Positions 47,068-55,025 of a DNA stretch of 64,000 nucleotides are shown here, one piece after another. The notes under the pieces are model-generated. The model did no database searches. It saw only the letters and a list, made by a program, of their open reading frames with translations, and had not been told where the DNA came from. The DNA lies in the NCBI RefSeq assembly GCF_000166775.1, contig NC_014720.1:2164501-2228500 (forward strand). Reading direction: 5' to 3'. The first letter of the stretch is position 1, and every line of letters starts with the position of its first letter. A program made the position numbers and the translations under genes. The DNA is from Caldicellulosiruptor kronotskyensis 2002 (lineage in GTDB: Bacteria; Bacillota; Thermoanaerobacteria; Caldicellulosiruptorales; Caldicellulosiruptoraceae).

Positions 47068-47093
47068 AAAGCTGGTCTTTCAAAACCAGCTTT
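47068..47093 (-). terminator. Terminator after the YesM-type kinase gene
   Basis: Minus-strand AAAGCTGGT with ACCAGCTTT, 8-nt loop, then TATTTTTTG. Confidence 0.82.
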
Positions 47094-47142
47094 CATCTCT
47101 TTTTGAGCATTGTAAGGAGAAAAAATTAAAATGCTGCTATGG

Positions 47143-48927
47143 CTATTCTTCCACAGGAAACAGCACCTTTGCAACTGTTTTCTCGTTTATTTTGCTCTCG
47201 TAAAACAGTCCAGCTTCATTTCCAAAATAGATTTTTAACCTTTCGTTTATATTTTTTATACCAAAACCATGTCCTTTTGACGTCTCAACCTCTCCCTTTT
47301 TTATCTTTTCAAGAACTTGCTTACTTATTCCAACACCATCATCAATAACATATATCGCAGCCATTTTGTCATCTATTATTTCGCCTTTTATGATTATTGT
47401 ACCTTTCTGCTCCTCTTTTTCCAAAATTCCATGGTGAATAGAATTTTCAACAAGCGGCTGAAGTGTCAGTTTAGGAATGCGTGCTTTGAGAAGTTTTTGT
47501 GGAACATCTATCTTAAGGTCAATGCAGTTGTCAAACCTGTAATTTTGAATCATCACATAGGCTTTTACATGTTCTATCTCATTTTCCACTGTTACAACAT
47601 CCTCACCCTTGCTAAGACTTAATTTATAAAACTGAGAAAGAGAGGTTACAAGCCTTGAAATATCTTCATTCTTGTTCTTAATTGCAATCCAGTTTATAAG
47701 GTCAAGGGTGTTGTACAAAAAATGAGGATTTATCTGTGACTGAAGAGCTTTTAGCTCTAAATTTTTCTTCTCCTTACCAAGCTGGTACTGCTCATGCAAA
47801 AGTTCTTTTATCTTTTTTAGCATATAGTTAAAGGTATATATGAGCTGCCCCACCTCATCTTGAGAGTGGGAATCCAATTCTATATTGAAATCACCTTTTT
47901 CGATAACCTTTTTCATATTATGAGTAAGTTTTTTAATTCTTGATGTGCTTGAGGTCGCTGCCCAGAAAGCAAATATCAATGTAAAAGGTGTAATCAAGAA
48001 TATCATGAAAAATACTTGTTTAATAGTCTTTATATTAAGCTCATGAATCTCTTTGTAAGGTGTAACCAGTACAAGATACCAATCTGTATCACTAATACTC
48101 CTCGTTCGAACAAGAAGTTTCTCACCCCCTACCTCCATTTCAACAACATTTGCCTCTTGAGATGATATATTCTTTTCTATTCCTTTTATTATCTCCCCAA
48201 TAGATAAATTTGCTCTATTTAAAGAACGTGCAACCACTTCTCCATTTGAATTGACAATAAAAGCAAGTGTTCTGCTTGTAAACAAAGCCTGATTTAGTAT
48301 CCTTTCAATTTCAGCAATTGAGATATCAGCTCTGATCGCAGCTCTGTATTCACTAATATTCTTAGGGTCTGGAATCAGTCTTATCAAAGACACAACATCT
48401 TTTCGCGCAACATTTATCATTTTTGGGGTCACCCAAGCAAAAAGCTCCCCTTTTAAAACCATCTGCTGATACCATGGAAGCTTTTCAATCCTTTCAAAAA
48501 GAAAATAGCTATCTGTCTCGCTGAGTTTTGCCAATCCCTGTGTCATATAAATTGAGATGCTTAGTATGTCAAAATTTTGGCATGTGCTGTAAAAAAGTTT
48601 TGTAAATCTCTGGGAGTCTACAAGCCAGTTTCCTATGTTTTCGTAGTAATAGTCATCCGGTCTGTTTACAAGCTCTTGCACAGTTGAATCAAGAGCTAAA
48701 ATGTTCAGGACATTTTTGACTGATGAAACCCTGTTTTCTAAGAAAGAAGCTGTCTGGTCCACAATCTTGCCAGAAGAATAAATAGCCTGTTTTTCGACAT
48801 CCCTTCCAACAATAACATAGTTCATAAAAGAAAATATACCAAATGATATTAAAATCACAAACATATATGAAGCAAACAATTTGTATTTTATACTCATATT
48901 TGAAAAAGTATTTGTAATTCTTTTCAT
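47143..48927 (-). CDS. YesM-type sensor histidine kinase
   Basis: 594 residues. Two membrane segments (about 16-36 and 295-315) enclose a Cache-like extracellular sensor domain, followed by a HAMP linker. The His_kinase motif ALQSQINPHFLYNTLDLINW has the phosphorylated His, and the ATPase domain has LVENSIHHG and DDGVGI plus KGHGFGIKNINERL. The ATG overlaps the response-regulator stop by 4 nt (ATGA). It probably senses galactan or pectin sugars for the importer downstream (inference from position). Confidence 0.93.
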   Translation of the reverse strand: MKRITNTFSNMSIKYKLFASYMFVILISFGIFSFMNYVIVGRDVEKQAIYSSGKIVDQTASFLENRVSSVKNVLNILALDSTVQELVNRPDDYYYENIGNWLVDSQRFTKLFYSTCQNFDILSISIYMTQGLAKLSETDSYFLFERIEKLPWYQQMVLKGELFAWVTPKMINVARKDVVSLIRLIPDPKNISEYRAAIRADISIAEIERILNQALFTSRTLAFIVNSNGEVVARSLNRANLSIGEIIKGIEKNISSQEANVVEMEVGGEKLLVRTRSISDTDWYLVLVTPYKEIHELNIKTIKQVFFMIFLITPFTLIFAFWAATSSTSRIKKLTHNMKKVIEKGDFNIELDSHSQDEVGQLIYTFNYMLKKIKELLHEQYQLGKEKKNLELKALQSQINPHFLYNTLDLINWIAIKNKNEDISRLVTSLSQFYKLSLSKGEDVVTVENEIEHVKAYVMIQNYRFDNCIDLKIDVPQKLLKARIPKLTLQPLVENSIHHGILEKEEQKGTIIIKGEIIDDKMAAIYVIDDGVGISKQVLEKIKKGEVETSKGHGFGIKNINERLKIYFGNEAGLFYESKINEKTVAKVLFPVEE

Positions 48928-50489
48928 ACGTAATACCTCTCTCTAAATTCAGATGGAGTCATGCCAACCTTCTTTTTGAACAAGGATGAGAAATAATTCG
49001 GGTCTCCAAATCCAACTCTCTCTGCAATCTCATATAGCTTGATGCTATTATCTTTTAAAAGCTGCTTGGCTTTTTCAATTCTGACTTCAGTTATATAATC
49101 GTTGAGTGTCTTACCAGTTGCTTTTTTGAACATACTACATAAATAGTTTGGACTAAAGTAAAAGTAGTGAGCAATTTTTTGGATGCTAAGTTCTTTGTCA
49201 TAAAAGTTTTCTTCAATGAATTTCACTATCTGATAAGCCTTTCTGTTCAAATTCCCGCGTGTTTCAAATATCTCAAATATTCCGTCAATGGTCTCATAAA
49301 CAACCTCTTTTACTTGGTTTAAGGTAAGCTTTTGTTCAATTTCACGCCATTTTTTAGATCTTCCATCTTCATCTAAAAGCTGTGTTATCTTTCTTTGTTT
49401 GCCCACTTGGTACACAATCAGTATCATCTCAAAAAACAAATTTTTAACCTTCTCTACATCAATGGTTTGGTTTGATTTTAGCCAAAAATACAGCTTTTCA
49501 ATTTCCTCCTTAGCCTTTTTTATCTCATCCCTTCTGAGATACTCTTCAAATCTCTCAAAGTCAAAATTGACTTCTTCTGCTTCCCTTTTATTTTCAAAAG
49601 CTTCGTATGTATACAAATCGCCAAAACCGTTATAAAATACATTTTTCTGTAGCATTTTGATTATATTCTCAACATGTTCTTTTATCTCATTTGCTCTTAT
49701 TGAATACACAATAGCAAGAGAAACTTCCCCTTTTTGCGAAAAAGCCTCTTTGAGGATATCTACTGCCTTTCGGGTATCAATTTCTCTTTTATTGTTACAA
49801 ATAAGAACAAAGCTGTTTGGAGACAAAAATGCAAAAAGTGCTGCAATTTTAGATGTAAAGTCTTTGCCTAAAAATCCATTGTATAAATCTTTTGATACAA
49901 TTTCATTCATGTGTTCTTCTTCGGACTGCCAATTTACAAATCCAACAATAACATCTAAGTTTGAATTTAAAAAATCTTCAGCGTTGTATTTTTGAAAAAT
50001 GCTGAGGTCAGGATGATCTGTTAGCAGCTGCTGAATAAGCTGTGTGCAAATATAGGATAGACTTTGGTTGTAGTGCTCTTTCAATTTTTCTCTTTCTTCC
50101 TCTCCTTTTCTCTCAACTTCAATTATCTCAACAACTTTTTTCATGGTACTTATAATCTTCTCTATATTGAGAGGTTTTTCTATGTAGTCAATTGCATTTA
50201 GACGAATGGCCGATAAAAGATACTCCTTTTCAGCATATCCACTGATAAACACTATTTTGCATTTTGGGAAAATACTTTTTAATCTCTTTGAAAACTCTAT
50301 ACCATCCATTCGCGGCATTCTTACATCGCACAGGAGAATATCTGGAGTGTAACTTTTTACAATTTCTAAAGCTTCTTGACCATTTTTAGCACTCTTAATT
50401 TCTCCAATCCCAAGCTCATCCCATGGTATCAATGTCTCAAGACTTTCTCTTGTTATCCTCTCATCTTCTACAATCAAAAGTTTAAACAT
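48924..50489 (-). CDS. YesN-type response regulator with AraC DNA-binding domain
   Basis: 521 residues. A receiver domain (residues 1-120) has the phospho-acceptor Asp55 in LLCDVRMPRMDG and the conserved Lys in YIEKPLN. A long helical middle part and a C-terminal AraC HTH pair (IVKFIEENFYDKELSIQKIAHYFYFSPNYLCSMFKKATGKTLNDYI ... RVGFGDPNYFSSLFKKKVGMTPSEFR) follow. It starts at the ATG at 50489, with GGGAGG about 11 nt upstream; the longer frame starts with a TTG inside that ribosome site. It is the first gene of the regulator-kinase pair and likely activates the LplBCA/GH53 unit. Confidence 0.93.
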   Translation of the reverse strand: MFKLLIVEDERITRESLETLIPWDELGIGEIKSAKNGQEALEIVKSYTPDILLCDVRMPRMDGIEFSKRLKSIFPKCKIVFISGYAEKEYLLSAIRLNAIDYIEKPLNIEKIISTMKKVVEIIEVERKGEEEREKLKEHYNQSLSYICTQLIQQLLTDHPDLSIFQKYNAEDFLNSNLDVIVGFVNWQSEEEHMNEIVSKDLYNGFLGKDFTSKIAALFAFLSPNSFVLICNNKREIDTRKAVDILKEAFSQKGEVSLAIVYSIRANEIKEHVENIIKMLQKNVFYNGFGDLYTYEAFENKREAEEVNFDFERFEEYLRRDEIKKAKEEIEKLYFWLKSNQTIDVEKVKNLFFEMILIVYQVGKQRKITQLLDEDGRSKKWREIEQKLTLNQVKEVVYETIDGIFEIFETRGNLNRKAYQIVKFIEENFYDKELSIQKIAHYFYFSPNYLCSMFKKATGKTLNDYITEVRIEKAKQLLKDNSIKLYEIAERVGFGDPNYFSSLFKKKVGMTPSEFRERYYV

Positions 50490-50607
50490 TTTTATTGTCT
50501 TTCCTCCCAACAGAGAAAAAAGTTAATCTTGCACAACTTTTTGAAGACTTTCTACTTGAATATTATACACCATGTGAACTCTTTAAGTAGCTAAAAAAAT
50601 AAAAAAA

Positions 50608-50647
50608 GCCTGTCCATCTTCCTTTGCACCTTATGAAGTGGACAGGC
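50608..50647 (-). terminator. Terminator after the small winged-helix gene
   Basis: Minus-strand GCCTGTCCACTTC with GAAGATGGACAGGC (one mismatch), followed by TTTTTTTATTTTTTT. Confidence 0.88.
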
Positions 50648-50665
50648 AACAAGTTTTTTAAGTGC

Positions 50666-50842
50666 TTATTTTGCCTTATAAAAGCAGCGTTTTGGTGACT
50701 CTATCAGCCCTTCACTTTTTAGTTCCTTGATAGCTTTTTCAACCTCTTTTTTGTCAAGCCCTGTCTTTTGAACAATATCCTGAGTTTTCATCGGCTCTGG
50801 AGAACTCTTTAAAGCCTCTAACACTATCTCTTTTGCGCTCAT
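50666..50842 (-). CDS. Small winged-helix DNA-binding protein
   Basis: 58 residues starting MSAKEIVLEALKSSPEPMKT, with a helix-turn-helix (TQDIVQKTGLDKKEVEKAIKELKSEGLIESPKRCFYKAK) that fills the whole chain. It resembles the minimal winged-helix fold of many small regulators; the target is unknown. GGGGAG lies 9 nt before the ATG. It is divergent from the arginase-fold gene and may regulate it (inference). Confidence 0.72.
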   Translation of the reverse strand: MSAKEIVLEALKSSPEPMKTQDIVQKTGLDKKEVEKAIKELKSEGLIESPKRCFYKAK

Positions 50843-50950
50843 AAAAGTCAACTCCCCTCTAATACAAATTCCTTACAGTATCTTCTGCTTTCAATACATT
50901 TTTATACCACCATTTTGCTTCTTTATAACAGCATCTTCACCTTAAAGTGA

Positions 50951-50956
50951 TATAAT
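50951..50956 (+). promoter_or_regulatory. Probable -10 box for the arginase-fold gene
   Basis: TATAAT 39 nt upstream of the chosen start, in the divergent gap with the small winged-helix gene; no clear -35 box. Confidence 0.4.
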
Positions 50957-50994
50957 TATATATGTAAACTCTCCAAAAGAAGGAGATGATGAGC

Positions 50995-51702
50995 ATGAAA
51001 AGCTTATTATCTTCTTCATACATTTTAATGTTTGATGAGTATTATACTTTTCAGCCAAGACTTAAAGAGATTTGCACTTGCATTGACCTCAAAGATCTTT
51101 CTTCAATCAAGTACATGTGTTCAAAAAAGGTGCTTGATTCAATCTCAGAAAGGATAAAAAAAGTTGAAAATTCCTTGTTCTTTCTTGGTGCTGGGGAATA
51201 TCACCACTTTACATATATGTTATTAAAAAGTTTTAATAAAACTTTTTCTCTAATAGTGATAGATAAACATGTTGACTATTCAGTTGCTTATCCGGGATTT
51301 ATAACATGCGGTTCATGGTTAAAAGATGCAGCAGAATTAAAGCAAATTGGAGAAATTTTTGTCCTTTCAGAAGATAAAAAAAATGTCCATAACAATAAAG
51401 TCAAAATTTTTTCACCACTTGAATACAAAAAAATAAAACCTCGCCTACCAGTTTATATAAGCATTGATAAAGACATCTTGACAAAGTCCTCAATAAACAC
51501 AACCTGGGACCAGGGACACTGCCAACCAAAAACCTTAATTGAAATAGTTTCACATTTTACGTCATCTTTTGAAATAGTTGGAGCAGATATTTGTGGTGAA
51601 CCACCTGCACATTTTTTCTTACCCGAACACAAAAAAAGCGAGAACATAAATATACAACTTCTTTCTTTGCTCACAGCAAAATCTCAAAGTATTGTTGCAT
51701 GA
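50995..51702 (+). CDS. Arginase-fold (ureohydrolase superfamily) protein
   Basis: 235 residues from the ATG at 50995, the third of three nearby ATGs and the only one well spaced from AAGGAG. Manganese-binding signatures are partly kept: FLGAGEYHHFTYML in place of GGDHS, VIDKHVDYS in place of DAHxD, SIDKDILTKSS in place of SxDxDxxDP, and DICGEPP near the end. Shortness (family about 300) and these changes mean that it may not be a true arginase or agmatinase. It is monocistronic and convergent with xylA. Confidence 0.75.
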   Translation: MKSLLSSSYILMFDEYYTFQPRLKEICTCIDLKDLSSIKYMCSKKVLDSISERIKKVENSLFFLGAGEYHHFTYMLLKSFNKTFSLIVIDKHVDYSVAYPGFITCGSWLKDAAELKQIGEIFVLSEDKKNVHNNKVKIFSPLEYKKIKPRLPVYISIDKDILTKSSINTTWDQGHCQPKTLIEIVSHFTSSFEIVGADICGEPPAHFFLPEHKKSENINIQLLSLLTAKSQSIVA

Positions 51703-51708
51703 AAAAAG

Positions 51709-51731
51709 CTGGAAGGAACTTCCTTCCAGCC
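51709..51731. terminator. Bidirectional terminator between the arginase-fold gene and xylA
   Basis: Inverted repeat GCTGGAAGGAA/TTCCTTCCAGC with a one-base centre. TTTTTT follows on the minus strand (xylA side) and CCTTTAGTTT on the plus strand. Confidence 0.85.
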
Positions 51732-51751
51732 TTTAGTTTGCAATATTGGTC

Positions 51752-53068
51752 TTATTCAGTGAACATATATTTATTTAAAATCATCTCAAGGAGTTCTTGC
51801 TTGCCAGATTTATTTTCTATCTTGTCAAGAGACAGAGCATATTCCTCTAACATCTTGAAGTTTGCTTCACCGCTTACAATCTTAGCACCGATTCCTTCTT
51901 TGTAGCTCTTGTATCTCTCATCTATAAATTTATCAAATACGCCATCTTTAACAAGCTTATACGCAATCTTGAAGCCTTTAGCAAAAGCATCCATACCTGC
52001 AATATGACCAATTACTAAATCTTCAAGCTCAAATGAACCTCTTCTTACCTTTGCGTCAAAGTTAAGTCCACCTTTGCCAAAACCACCAGCTTTAATAACC
52101 TCATACATAGCAAGTGTAGTAAGTCTTACATCTGTTGGAAACTGGTCTGTATCCCAGCCCAAAAGCAAGTCGCCCATATTAGCGTCAATTGAACCAAGCA
52201 TATTATTTATTCGTGCAAACCTCAGCTCATGATGGAAATCATGTCCTGCCAAGGTTGCATGGTTTACTTCTATATTGAGCTTGAAATACTTGTCAAGATC
52301 ATATTTCTTCAAAAATCCATAAACATGAGCCGCATCAAAATCGTACTGATGCTTAGTTGGCTCTTTTGGTTTTGGTTCTATTAAAAACTGTCCGTCAAAA
52401 CCTATTTCCTTTGCATACTCAACTGCCATATGCAAAAATCTTGCAAGGTTATCAAGTTCCAATCCCATATCTGTATTTAGAAGTGTCTCATAACCTTCTC
52501 TTCCGCCCCAGAACACATAGTTTTCGCCGCCAAGCTCTTTTGTAACCTCTAAAGCCTTTTTCACCTGCGCTGCTGCATATGCAAAGACATCTGCATTGCA
52601 GGATGTTGCAGCACCATGAACATATCGTGGATGCGAAAACAGGTTTGCTGTCCCCCATAATACTTTTGTCTTGCTGGTTTTCAAATACTCTTTTATTAAA
52701 GAAACAATCTCATCCAAATTCTTATTTGACTCTTTTAAATTTTCCCCTTCAGGTGCAATATCTCTGTCATGGAAGCAGAAAAATGGTACATCTAACAGTT
52801 CAAAAAATTCAAATGCTGCCTCAACCCTTGCTTTTGCGTTGTCCATTGGGTTTGAAAACTTATCCCAAGGACGAACAATTGTAGGTTGTCCAAACGGATC
52901 GCTTCCTGTTGCACAGAATGTGTGCCAGTAAGCAATAGCAAAACGAAGGTGGTCTTTCAAAGACTTGCCGTCAATGATTTCGTCAGGATTGTAGTACTTG
53001 AAAGCAAATGGGTTGTCCGACTGTGGACCTTCGTATTTTATTTTTGGAATATCTTTGAAGTACTTCAT
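51752..53068 (-). CDS. xylA: Xylose isomerase
   Basis: It converts D-xylose to D-xylulose, feeding xylan sugars into the pentose phosphate pathway. The 438 residues match class II enzymes. The catalytic [12 protein letters not shown] (His and Asp), the metal ligand region [18 protein letters not shown], and [33 protein letters not shown] with further ligands are present. AAGGAG precedes the ATG. The promoter carries the XylR-like palindrome over the start site. No xylulokinase gene is beside it. Confidence 0.97.
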   Translation of the reverse strand: MKYFKDIPKIKYEGPQSDNPFAFKYYNPDEIIDGKSLKDHLRFAIAYWHTFCATGSDPFGQPTIVRPWDKFSNPMDNAKARVEAAFEFFELLDVPFFCFHDRDIAPEGENLKESNKNLDEIVSLIKEYLKTSKTKVLWGTANLFSHPRYVHGAATSCNADVFAYAAAQVKKALEVTKELGGENYVFWGGREGYETLLNTDMGLELDNLARFLHMAVEYAKEIGFDGQFLIEPKPKEPTKHQYDFDAAHVYGFLKKYDLDKYFKLNIEVNHATLAGHDFHHELRFARINNMLGSIDANMGDLLLGWDTDQFPTDVRLTTLAMYEVIKAGGFGKGGLNFDAKVRRGSFELEDLVIGHIAGMDAFAKGFKIAYKLVKDGVFDKFIDERYKSYKEGIGAKIVSGEANFKMLEEYALSLDKIENKSGKQELLEMILNKYMFTE

Positions 53069-53143
53069 TTTATAAATTCACACTCCTTATATAATATATA
53101 ATTTTTTGACTAAATCTTATTTTTAAAACATGCCATACACATA

Positions 53144-53170
53144 CTTAGTTTGTTTATTAAACAAACTAAG
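53144..53170. promoter_or_regulatory. XylR-like operator over the xylA start site
   Basis: Perfect 27-bp palindrome: arm CTTAGTTTGTTTA, centre T, then the exact complement of the arm. It begins 4 nt downstream of the xylA -10 box, so a bound repressor would cover the transcription start. The core recurs at 30209-30231 in front of the xylan operon that contains the ROK repressor gene. Confidence 0.85.
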
Positions 53171-53173
53171 TTT

Positions 53174-53202
53174 ATTATAATATATATTCTCCACTTTTTC
53201 AA
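53174..53202 (-). promoter_or_regulatory. SigA promoter for xylA
   Basis: Minus strand: TTGAAA (53197-53202), 17-bp spacer, TATAAT (53174-53179). Confidence 0.8.
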
Positions 53203-53262
53203 AAAATCCTTCTTTCAAAACAAAGAATGTTTTTAAAAATAAAGGCATATTGTCAATTAAAC

Positions 53263-53291
53263 TTGTGCAATGAATGTATTTTGTTTATAAT
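53263..53291 (+). promoter_or_regulatory. Promoter for the HTH-MFS pair
   Basis: TATAAT at 53286-53291 with TTGTGC 17 bp upstream (53263-53268). The -35 box matches only half of the consensus. Confidence 0.5.
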
Positions 53292-53338
53292 ATAAATATA
53301 AATTAAATAGAATTTAGGTGTAATATGAGGTGATACGA

Positions 53339-53767
53339 ATGGAAAAAGAGGTTTTGAACTTTGAAGAAGCAGCTGAGTTTTTGAAAATTTCTACTAAAAC
53401 ATTTAATCAAATTTTAAAAGATGAAGATATACCAGCAAGAAAGATAGGCAGAGAGTGGCGTTTTTCTAAACATGCTTTGCTTGACTGGCTTGGAAGAGGA
53501 TCATCAAAAGATTATTTTAAGAACCAGACCATATCTCGTTTTGAAGAGACAAGAAAAGGAAAGACTGAAAACCTCATTTCACATGCAAAAGAGATTCTTG
53601 ACACAATTTCCCGTGAAAAGTCAATTACCATTGAAAATCGAAAGTTCGACTTTCCAGATAATGTTGAAATGGAAGTCAAAATCAAGAAAAGAAGTGACAC
53701 CATAAAGTTTGAGCTTGAATTTGAATGGCAAACTGATGAGAAAGGAGAGAATGAAAATGAAGAATGA
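53339..53767 (+). CDS. Excisionase-type HTH protein with a charged beta-rich C-terminal region
   Basis: 142 residues. The N-terminal MerR/excisionase-like winged helix (residues 1-55) reads LNFEEAAEFLKISTKTFNQILKDEDIPARKIGREWRFSKHALLDWL. A linker and a short domain follow (KFDFPDNVEMEVKIKKRSDTIKFELEFEWQ) that resembles the amphi-Trp type of small beta domain; this second assignment is tentative. The ATG at 53339 has GAGGTG 6 nt upstream. Its end overlaps the start of the MFS gene by 11 nt, so the two are translationally coupled and it may regulate the transporter. Confidence 0.75.
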   Translation: MEKEVLNFEEAAEFLKISTKTFNQILKDEDIPARKIGREWRFSKHALLDWLGRGSSKDYFKNQTISRFEETRKGKTENLISHAKEILDTISREKSITIENRKFDFPDNVEMEVKIKKRSDTIKFELEFEWQTDEKGENENEE

Positions 53768-54977
53768 AAAGGACAATCTTGAGGAAAAGAAAATTCTTGG
53801 CATACCCTGGAACGCTTTTATATTCGGTTTTGTAAGTTTTCTCAATGATTTTTCAAGTGAGCTTACAATTAGAGCACTTCCACTTTTTTTGAAAAATGTT
53901 CTGAACGCAAAAACCTCAGTGATAGGTCTTATAGAAGGTGTGGCAGATTCAACCGCAACAATCCTAAAAATCTTTTCAGGGTATCTTTCTGACAAGCTAA
54001 ATCAACGAAAGTGGCTTGTAGCCATAGGTTATGGCCTTTCTGCACTTTCAAAACCACTTTTATATTTTGCCAATAACTGGGTATTCGTATTGGTTATAAG
54101 GTTTTTGGACAGAGTTGGAAAAGGCATAAGGACTTCTCCTCGTGATGCCTTGATTGCCAACACAACCAAAAAAGAAGAACTTGGAAAGGCATTTGGATTT
54201 AACAGAGCAATGGACCCGGCAGGGGCAATTTTAGCTTTGATTGTGGCCAGTTTTATAATATATTTTACCTCTAAAAACACCTTAAAGCTTACGCAACACT
54301 TGTTTCAGATTCTTGTTTTAGTGTCAATCTTCCCAGTCTTTTTTGCACTTTTTTTAATAATTGCATTTGCAGTAGATACTAAAAACCAAAACCTATCGGC
54401 AGCAAAGGTCAACCTATCATTGAAAGGATTTGATAAAAAGTTTAAACTATATCTTTTGACTATTTCAATCTTTACCCTTGGAAATTCTTCAGACGCTTTT
54501 TTAATCCTTCAGGCTCAAAACAGGGGATTGACAGTTTTAGAGATATTTTTGATGCTGGCTGCTTTTAACTTGATTACAACTCTAAGTAGCTACCCTGCTG
54601 GAATTTTGTCAGACAAAATAAGACGTCAGTACCTGATTGTGGCAGGATGGATTGTATATGCTCTAATATACTTGGGTTTTGGACTTGCAACAAAAACATA
54701 TCAAATAGTTGCTTTGTACATTTTGTACGGTCTTTATTATGGACTTACAGAAGGTGTTGAAAAGGCACTTGTTGCAGATTTAGTTCCCTCTGAGAAAAGA
54801 GGTACTGCCTATGGTCTTTACAACGGCGCTGTTGGAATTTTTGCTTTTCCAGCAAGTTTGATTGCTGGACTATTGTGGCAATATATAAGTCCTTCTGCAC
54901 CTTTCATCTTCGGCGCCATCCTTGCTATTTTCGCCTCAATGATGCTACTGAAGGTAGTAAACATAAAGCAAGAATAA
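53757..54977 (+). CDS. MFS transporter
   Basis: 406 residues with about 12 hydrophobic helices. The loop 2-3 motif GYLSDKLNQRKW and the conserved IRFLDRVGKGIRTSPRDALIA segment mark a YajR/NreB-like branch of drug or metal efflux MFS proteins; the substrate is unknown. The ATG at 53757 lies 9 nt after AAAGGAG inside the end of the HTH gene; the frame extends further upstream without a good ribosome site. A terminator follows. Confidence 0.85.
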   Translation: MKNEKDNLEEKKILGIPWNAFIFGFVSFLNDFSSELTIRALPLFLKNVLNAKTSVIGLIEGVADSTATILKIFSGYLSDKLNQRKWLVAIGYGLSALSKPLLYFANNWVFVLVIRFLDRVGKGIRTSPRDALIANTTKKEELGKAFGFNRAMDPAGAILALIVASFIIYFTSKNTLKLTQHLFQILVLVSIFPVFFALFLIIAFAVDTKNQNLSAAKVNLSLKGFDKKFKLYLLTISIFTLGNSSDAFLILQAQNRGLTVLEIFLMLAAFNLITTLSSYPAGILSDKIRRQYLIVAGWIVYALIYLGFGLATKTYQIVALYILYGLYYGLTEGVEKALVADLVPSEKRGTAYGLYNGAVGIFAFPASLIAGLLWQYISPSAPFIFGAILAIFASMMLLKVVNIKQE

Positions 54978-54995
54978 TTTTAAGTTCAAAAAATG

Positions 54996-55023
54996 AGAGG
55001 GGCTAATTTTTGCACGCCCCTCT
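54996..55023. terminator. Bidirectional terminator between MFS and response-regulator genes
   Basis: AGAGGGGC with GCCCCTCT around a 12-nt loop. TTTTTAAT follows on the plus strand and CATTTTTTG on the minus strand. Confidence 0.88.
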
Positions 55024-55025
55024 TT

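Noticed and set aside
46922-47142. Possible riboswitch or leader RNA before the LplB-type gene
   Set aside because: Apart from the kinase terminator hairpin and a -10 box, no structured element or known riboswitch core was visible.
53621-53995. A 124-codon minus-strand frame across the HTH/MFS junction
   Set aside because: Antisense to two supported genes that overlap each other; no independent support.
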